In this document: positions 58,959 to 64,000 of the stretch, piece by piece
How the letters are laid out: every line of letters begins with the position of its first letter
Position numbering within the stretch: position 1 is the first letter of the stretch
Source of the DNA: QYQD01 sp040754095
Lineage (GTDB): Bacteria > Desulfobacterota > QYQD01
Reading direction: 5' to 3'
Length of the DNA stretch: 64,000 bases
NCBI GenBank assembly: GCA_040754095.1
Contig: JBFMFO010000003.1
Coordinates: 62,001 to 126,000, forward strand
Made by a program: the position numbers and the translations under genes
Notes under the pieces: generated by a model
Seen by the model: only the letters and a program-made list of their open reading frames with translations
Database searches by the model: none
Told to the model about the DNA's origin: nothing

Positions 58959-60692
58959 CTACAACTTCATCAATCCTAAGTCCTTGAGCTTATGGTCTCC
59001 GGGCACACCTTCGTTGGTCCATCCTCTATGCCGGTAGTATTCTGTTAAGGCTTTATCATACTGAATTCGGTCGATATTTTCCACCGAGGCGTTCTCTAGG
59101 CCCATCGTTTCGTAAAAGCGGTCGGGCAGAAAATCGTCATCTTTTGTAAATCCTTCCCGGATATTATAGAGTCTTTCCAGGTTCCAGATCCGTTCGCCGA
59201 TCTTATTAAGATCGTCTGCCGCGAAAGTCCCACCGGTTACGGCAGCCAATATATTGGCATATTCTTCTTGCCCGGCCCCCAAGTAAGCAAACTTACATAC
59301 TACCAGGGAATCTACAGCAGCAAAAGTGTCCTGGAATATGGCCAGGTAAGAAGGCTTGCCTGTGAAGGTGCGGGGATCAATAGCTTTGGGCTTACGCAGC
59401 GCTTCCGGGGCGACCATATAGGCTCCCAGGTGACATGCGCCCCGGTTAGATGTCCCGTAGGCCAGCGCCAGGCCGTAGGCCTTGCGCGGATCATAAGCCG
59501 CCAGTTCTAATCCTTTAATAGTCATCGAGGCCTCTTTACGGTTTTGAGACCGGGCATAGCGCAGTGAACCTTCACCCATGGTCGCCCCTGACCCTCTGGC
59601 CTCGCCTATGTCCTTGACAAGATCGCAGATCTCAGGCGGTTTAAGTTTCACGCCCCTTATCTCTGCATAACAGGCCAGGGTAGAGGCAACGCTGATAGTG
59701 TCCAGGCCGTAGTCATTGCAGATTTGGTTAACTTCGACAACAGATGGCAGGGCGCTGTTTTCGTTATTGGGGCCGAACATACCTATGGTTTCATATTCCG
59801 GCAAAGGGATATGGGCCTGCGTCTCCTTTTTACAGGCCACGGGACAGGCAAGGCAGGCCTTACTCTTTGGTTTGTATAATTTTTTCAGGGCCTCTGCCGC
59901 TAATACATCGGCCTCTGGGAATGACGATTTTCTGAAATTGGCTACGGGTAGGAGCCCGGCCCAATTAATTACTTCAACAAGACTGGGCGTGCCAAGAAGG
60001 GAGAGGTTTTTCAAAACCGGGCTGGCCGCAATGATTTTGTTCAGGTTTTCCTGGCGATTTTTAAACTCTTTTGGCCGGGCTATTTTTACACTCCCGGTAC
60101 CGTTGATGGCGATAGCTTTAAGCCCTTTCGCGCCCATTACGGCGCCCAGTCCACCTCGACCAAAGGCATGGGATCGGTTGTGCATTATAGAGGCCAGACG
60201 GATTTTTTTCTCTCCGGCTATGCCGATACATAGGACTGCTTTGTACCCCTTTAGGTGGTCAAAGACTTGTCCGGTATTTTTCCCCCAGAGTTCCCGCGCA
60301 TTTTTCAGGGCAGGCCGGTCGCTTTCAATCTCGAGGAGAAGTGGTTCTGGAGAGGCGCCATCTATGATTATTGCGTCATAGCCCGTTTTTTTTACTTGCA
60401 CGCCAAATGTGCCGCCAACGTTACTATAACAGATGGCACCCGTTAACGGTGACTTGGATACAGCCGTGGCCCGGCCGGAGGCCAGCGCCCCCGTGCCGGT
60501 GAGGGGACCGGTAGCAAAAACCAGGAGATTGTCCGGGGATAAAGGTTCGATCTGGCCACGGTCATAGACCCATTTTACGCCCAGACCGCGTCCGCCCAGA
60601 TAGAGTTTCCTTTCCTGCGAATCGAGGCGTTCCTCATCTATAGTCCTGTGAGTCAGATCGACCCTCAATATTTTACCTGTCCAGCCAAACAT
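58959..60692 (-). CDS. aor: Aldehyde:ferredoxin oxidoreductase (tungsten-containing family)
   Basis: About 577 residues from ATG 60692 (MFGWTGKILRVDLTHRTIDE), where the family begins; the frame opens at 60761 in a repeat. Oxidises aldehydes to acids with ferredoxin as acceptor, using a tungstopterin and a 4Fe-4S cluster. Cluster ligands: C280, C283 and C287 in KACLACPVACK, and C466 in VVCKFAY. Pterin-binding regions: YLGGRGLGVKW and HAFGRGGLGAVMGAKGLKAI. Typical of strict anaerobes. No ferredoxin or cofactor gene is adjacent. Confidence 0.95.
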   Translation of the reverse strand: MFGWTGKILRVDLTHRTIDEERLDSQERKLYLGGRGLGVKWVYDRGQIEPLSPDNLLVFATGPLTGTGALASGRATAVSKSPLTGAICYSNVGGTFGVQVKKTGYDAIIIDGASPEPLLLEIESDRPALKNARELWGKNTGQVFDHLKGYKAVLCIGIAGEKKIRLASIMHNRSHAFGRGGLGAVMGAKGLKAIAINGTGSVKIARPKEFKNRQENLNKIIAASPVLKNLSLLGTPSLVEVINWAGLLPVANFRKSSFPEADVLAAEALKKLYKPKSKACLACPVACKKETQAHIPLPEYETIGMFGPNNENSALPSVVEVNQICNDYGLDTISVASTLACYAEIRGVKLKPPEICDLVKDIGEARGSGATMGEGSLRYARSQNRKEASMTIKGLELAAYDPRKAYGLALAYGTSNRGACHLGAYMVAPEALRKPKAIDPRTFTGKPSYLAIFQDTFAAVDSLVVCKFAYLGAGQEEYANILAAVTGGTFAADDLNKIGERIWNLERLYNIREGFTKDDDFLPDRFYETMGLENASVENIDRIQYDKALTEYYRHRGWTNEGVPGDHKLKDLGLMKL

Positions 60693-60908
60693 AGGTGTAC
60701 GATAGCTACTATATTGTGCAAGGGAAGTCAAATCCAAAAAGTCCGGATGAGCTTTCAGCATTCAGCTCTCAGCGTTCAGCTTAATATGTTGTTTATCTTA
60801 GATTTTTGCTGACGGCTGAATGCTGATCGCTGTAAGCGTGAATCCGGATGAGCATTATTTAAAGAAAATGTGACACAGAAGGGTAAAATTTTTTACAATA
60901 TATTGTCC

Positions 60909-60938
60909 TTGACACAGAAGTTATCGAGGCCATACAAT
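60909..60938 (+). promoter_or_regulatory. Candidate sigma-70 promoter for the NtrC-type regulator
   Basis: TTGACA (60909-60914), 18 bases, TACAAT (60933-60938). Both hexamers are near consensus. The ATG is 240 bases downstream, giving a long leader that includes the C/G-tract palindromes at 61061-61141. Confidence 0.55.
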
Positions 60939-61060
60939 TTACGCTAAATTTTCTTAAATATTCTGGTGAGGTATGCTATAAGAGCAGTATATGGGTGACG
61001 GTCGTTTCAGATCTTTGTTCGCAATACAGCCTTTTTACATATTTGGATAGTATTTATCCG

Positions 61061-61141
61061 AAAATCCCCCTGTATCCCCCTTTTCCAAAGGGGGATTTCA
61101 ATATTTCCCCCCTTTAGCAAAGGGGGGTGTGGGGGGATTTG
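61061..61141. repeat. C-tract/G-tract palindromes in the leader of the regulator
   Basis: AATCCCCCTGTATCCCCC, then CCCCCTTTTCCAAAGGGGG and CCCCCCTTTAGCAAAGGGGGG, ending GTGGGGGGATTTGGCAGTTT. The same family as 1269-1733, including the GGGGATTTGGCA ending. It would form stacked hairpins in the mRNA leader. Confidence 0.75.
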
Positions 61142-61177
61142 GCAGTTTCCGGGTGGGAACTAGATAAAGGGATTACG

Positions 61178-63055
61178 ATGCGGAAGCTCTTGCTAATCGA
61201 TGACGAAGAAGGCGTAAGAAACATTTTAGGGCTTTCTTTAAGGAATGACGGGTATAATGTTTTGTTGTCCGGAGACGGTCGTAAGGGCCTGGAACTGTTG
61301 AAAGGCGAGCAGCCGGATATAGTCCTGACCGATATAAGGATGCCCGGTATGGATGGCATTGAAGTTTTAAAGAAAATTAAAGAAATCAGGCCGGAAATAG
61401 AGGTTATAGTCATTACCGGCCATGGAGATATGAACCTGGCCATTAAGTCTCTCCAATTGGGTGCCTCTGATTTTATAACCAAGCCGTTGAGTGACGAGGC
61501 GCTTTCCATTGCCCTGGTCCGGGCTGAAAACAGGTTGGAGACGAGGGCCAGACTCCGGGAATATACCACTAACATGGAAAATCTGGTCAGGGAAAAGACC
61601 GGGGAACTTGAGAAGGCTTGCAAAGGGATGGAGGCTTTCTATAACATCTATCAACATATCAGCGACAAGACCTCTTTAAAAGAGGTTCTCGATTTTATAA
61701 TGGGCAAGGTAGGCGAGTTCATTAATTATCAGCATGTACAACCCCTGATCTTTAACGGACGGAAGGATGGTTTCGTTGTTATTGAAGGCTATAAGCCGGC
61801 AGGTTCTGAAATGGAAACTACCGGGGTAATGGAGATGGTCTCTGTGGTCGAGCCGATAACACTCAAAGAAACCCGGTTTGATAGCCTGTGCGTTAAAGGA
61901 TTGGATAGTCTGCCCGGGGTGCTCATCCCCATCGTGAAGCATGGCGATGTTATCGGCGGTATCGTGATCTATAGTCATGAGGCCATTTCAGAGAAGGATG
62001 TCAGATTCATATATCTTATGGTTTCACAGGCTGCGGGGACGGTCCGCCGGATTATTTTACAGGACGAAAAGTTACGGGACTTGCATAACAAGATCGCAAG
62101 GTTTTCGAGATACGGCGAGCTTATCGGCAAGGACCATAAGATGCAGCAGATTTATGACCTAATCGGGGACGTGGCGCCCACTAACGTGACTGTCCTCATT
62201 CAGGGAGAAAGCGGCACCGGCAAGGAATTGGTGGCCAGGGCTATTCACATGAACAGCCTGCGCAAAGATAAACCCTTTGTGGCGGTTAACTGTTCTTCTT
62301 ATCCCCTTACCCTTCTGGAAAGTGAACTTTTTGGCCATGAAAGGGGCGCTTTTACCGGCGCTGTGCGCCGGAGGTTGGGATGTTTCGAGCGTGCCCATGG
62401 CGGTACGATTTTTCTGGATGAAATAGGGGAAATCCCGCCGGTTTTTCAGGTCAAACTTTTGCGAGTCCTTGAGACCCAGGAATTTCAGAGGCTAGGGGGC
62501 GAGGAGGCCATTAAGGTAGATATAAGGATTGTTGTGGCTACTAATAAGGAGCTGCGGAAGGAGGTAGAGAGGGGTGCATTCAGAGAAGACCTCTATTATC
62601 GCCTCAATATCATTCCCATTAGTTTGCCTCCTTTGCGCACCAGAAAGAATGATATTCCCCTCTTGGCGGGGCACTTTCTGGCCAAGTTGAATGCCAGCCA
62701 GGGGGAAAAGGTTATGGGTATTACACCGGAGGCCATGCGGATATTGATGGACTATCATTGGCCGGGCAATGTCCGGGAACTGGAAAACACCATCGAACAC
62801 GCCTTTATATTGACCAAAGGAGAGTTTATCACGGAAGAAAGCCTCCCGGCTTACCTGCGGTTTGGCCTTGATAAGGGGAAAGATGCAAGTTCCTTTGAAG
62901 AAAATGAACTGAGATTTCTTACCAGAATGTTGGAGCAATACCAGTGGAATAAATTCCAGGTGGCTAAGAAGTTAAATATCAGCCGTAGCACCCTTTATGC
63001 CAAGCTCAAAAAATACCATATAGAATGTTCCCGGGTTAGCGCTGACAAAGGCTAA
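61178..63055 (+). CDS. Sigma-54-dependent response regulator, NtrC type, with a GAF-like domain
   Basis: About 625 residues from ATG 61178 (AAAGGGA upstream); the frame is open from GTG 61127. Receiver 3-115: D8/D9, phospho-acceptor D52 in LTDIRMPGMDG, Lys-Pro in ITKPLSD. A helical linker, then a GAF-like region (about 145-300, with FINYQHVQPLIFNGR and GVLIPIVKHGDVIGGIVIYS), which is an extra domain for this class. AAA+ domain (about 320-545): Walker A GESGTGKEL, GAFTGA at about 390-395 contacting sigma-54, GGTIFLDEIGEI. A C-terminal Fis-type HTH FQVAKKLNISRSTLYAKLKK. The sensor at 63135 is the probable partner. Confidence 0.94.
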   Translation: MRKLLLIDDEEGVRNILGLSLRNDGYNVLLSGDGRKGLELLKGEQPDIVLTDIRMPGMDGIEVLKKIKEIRPEIEVIVITGHGDMNLAIKSLQLGASDFITKPLSDEALSIALVRAENRLETRARLREYTTNMENLVREKTGELEKACKGMEAFYNIYQHISDKTSLKEVLDFIMGKVGEFINYQHVQPLIFNGRKDGFVVIEGYKPAGSEMETTGVMEMVSVVEPITLKETRFDSLCVKGLDSLPGVLIPIVKHGDVIGGIVIYSHEAISEKDVRFIYLMVSQAAGTVRRIILQDEKLRDLHNKIARFSRYGELIGKDHKMQQIYDLIGDVAPTNVTVLIQGESGTGKELVARAIHMNSLRKDKPFVAVNCSSYPLTLLESELFGHERGAFTGAVRRRLGCFERAHGGTIFLDEIGEIPPVFQVKLLRVLETQEFQRLGGEEAIKVDIRIVVATNKELRKEVERGAFREDLYYRLNIIPISLPPLRTRKNDIPLLAGHFLAKLNASQGEKVMGITPEAMRILMDYHWPGNVRELENTIEHAFILTKGEFITEESLPAYLRFGLDKGKDASSFEENELRFLTRMLEQYQWNKFQVAKKLNISRSTLYAKLKKYHIECSRVSADKG

Positions 63056-63134
63056 TCTCGTGTCACGAGATCGTAGAGGCCCTTAAAATCAGATCAAGAA
63101 TGTCTGTTTTCCCGGCTGCGAGGTAGTATATTTT

Positions 63135-64000
63135 ATGTCTTTTTGGGCAAATTTAAAAGATAGATTCATATTAGGAAGTCTAAGGGCTAAGATACTACTG
63201 GGCGTAGGTTTAATCCTCCTTACCGTGATGGGCGCTTCTAACTATTATATCGTGATTAACCAGGTTGAGCGTCATACTGAAGAGAATAAGAAAATGGCCC
63301 TGGAAATAAGTGACACCGTCATGAAGAGTATAGAGTATCCCATGCTTGATGGCGATATGGATAAGGTACAGGCCATATTAGAGAGGCTGGGCACGCTAGA
63401 AGATCTGAAGGTAGTTCATCTCTGTGATGAAAACGGTATCATCAGGTATAATGGAATAGAGCGCGATGATGTCGGGCGAAAGGCCATTTCTACGGTCACC
63501 TTTGAAGCCCTGCGCATAGGTAAGTTAGCACAGGGAGTGGAAAGGCATCGTTTTGATCCTGAGGGTCCAAAGATATTACGTTATGCCCGCCCCATTCACA
63601 ATGAAAAGGCATGCTATAAATGTCATGGGTCTGAAAAACCTCTCCTAGGGGTGTTATCTGTAGGGTTTAGCTGGGAGCCGATTCAGGAGACACTATCCAC
63701 TGTACGGAACCAGAATATATTTATGGCTATAATTTCCCTAACAGTGGTTGGTTTCTTCCTGACCATGTGGCTCAATAGATTCATTGTCCGGCCTCTTACC
63801 GGGTTGACTGGGATAGCTGATGAAATCAGCTGGGGCAGATATGTCCCCGGGAGTGAAAGATTTCCGCGGCGGGCCGTTCACTGCTGGGAACTATTAAATT
63901 GCGATAAAAGGGATTGTCCCGCATATGCACGAAACGGCGTGCCCTGTTGGTATGTGCCTGATACGTTGTGTTTTGGCGAGCCGTCCGGGAAGTTTCCTGA
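63135..64000 (+). CDS. Membrane sensor protein with haem-c motif, partial
   Basis: 288 residues visible, running off the window. Membrane helix 1 (about 19-42), an extracytoplasmic domain (about 43-195), helix 2 (about 197-216), then a HAMP-like start (RFIVRPLTGLTGIADEI). The extracytoplasmic domain holds CYKCHG (C160, C163, H164), a covalent haem-c attachment motif, preceded by LRYARPIHNEKA. This is typical of sensors with a Tll0287-like domain. After HAMP a cysteine-rich stretch begins: CWELLNC, then DCPAYARNGVPCWYV. The output domain lies beyond the edge. It is 79 bases after the NtrC-type gene, so a histidine kinase is expected; an MCP or cyclase cannot be excluded. Confidence 0.88.
   Translation, partial: MSFWANLKDRFILGSLRAKILLGVGLILLTVMGASNYYIVINQVERHTEENKKMALEISDTVMKSIEYPMLDGDMDKVQAILERLGTLEDLKVVHLCDENGIIRYNGIERDDVGRKAISTVTFEALRIGKLAQGVERHRFDPEGPKILRYARPIHNEKACYKCHGSEKPLLGVLSVGFSWEPIQETLSTVRNQNIFMAIISLTVVGFFLTMWLNRFIVRPLTGLTGIADEISWGRYVPGSERFPRRAVHCWELLNCDKRDCPAYARNGVPCWYVPDTLCFGEPSGKFP

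Overview
The window is bacterial chromosome of moderate GC content. It most likely comes from a Desulfobacterota-type (former Deltaproteobacteria) anaerobe. This is inferred from gene content: a tungsten-type aldehyde:ferredoxin oxidoreductase, a sensor with a haem-c motif in its extracytoplasmic domain, a b'-b-delta-alpha-gamma-beta-epsilon ATP synthase operon without atpB/atpE, and a very rich load of short dispersed intergenic repeats. No rRNA, tRNA or CRISPR array was seen, so a species-level call is not possible.

Layout. 1-960 (minus): receiver-domain genes, one cut by the window edge, one reduced to a C-terminal remnant, one an HTH-receiver fusion. 961-2026: a gene-free repeat region ending in a sigma-28-type promoter. 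2027-21394 (plus): a large chemotaxis locus with three methyl-accepting chemotaxis proteins (one frameshifted), a degenerate MCP-like coiled-coil protein, a STAS protein, CheY, CheA, CheW, CheR, a hybrid histidine kinase with receiver and Hpt domains, a second CheY-like receiver, and CheB. A GIY-YIG nuclease gene and many repeats are interspersed. 21649-24111 (plus): PEP synthase. 24183-33798 (minus): ahcY, metK, a DUF502 protein, panD, panC, rsmA, a DUF2062 protein, tsaD, fba and fbp. 34216-34800: a TetR regulator with a palindromic operator candidate. 35115-40819 (plus): mreBCD-mrdA-rodA. 41049-47015 (plus): the F1/stalk ATP synthase operon. 47366-51343 (plus): a GlmU-like nucleotidyltransferase, RNase R and a TrmJ-type methyltransferase. 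51466-58034 (minus): Lon-like protease, an unknown protein, and an Mla-like lipid transport set (MlaE permease, a motif-less ABC ATPase homologue, MlaD/MCE protein, TPR lipoprotein). 58358-60692 (minus): class II aldolase plus AOR. 61178-64000 (plus): an NtrC-type regulator followed by the start of a membrane sensor with a CxxCH motif.

How it fits together. The chemotaxis block looks like one functional unit: two genes have matching TTAA-N15-[GA]CCGATAA promoters, and all three MCPs end in a tail resembling a CheR tether. PEP synthase, aldolase and fructose bisphosphatase form a gluconeogenic set. ahcY and metK supply and recycle the SAM that CheR, RsmA and TrmJ consume.

The most unusual material is intergenic. 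Several families of about 130-190 bp elements with inverted ends lie nested inside one another. Some are flanked by short direct repeats and have empty sites visible elsewhere in the window. One has inserted into the last codons of cheW. A GIY-YIG nuclease gene is bracketed by palindromes and has one element-like end.
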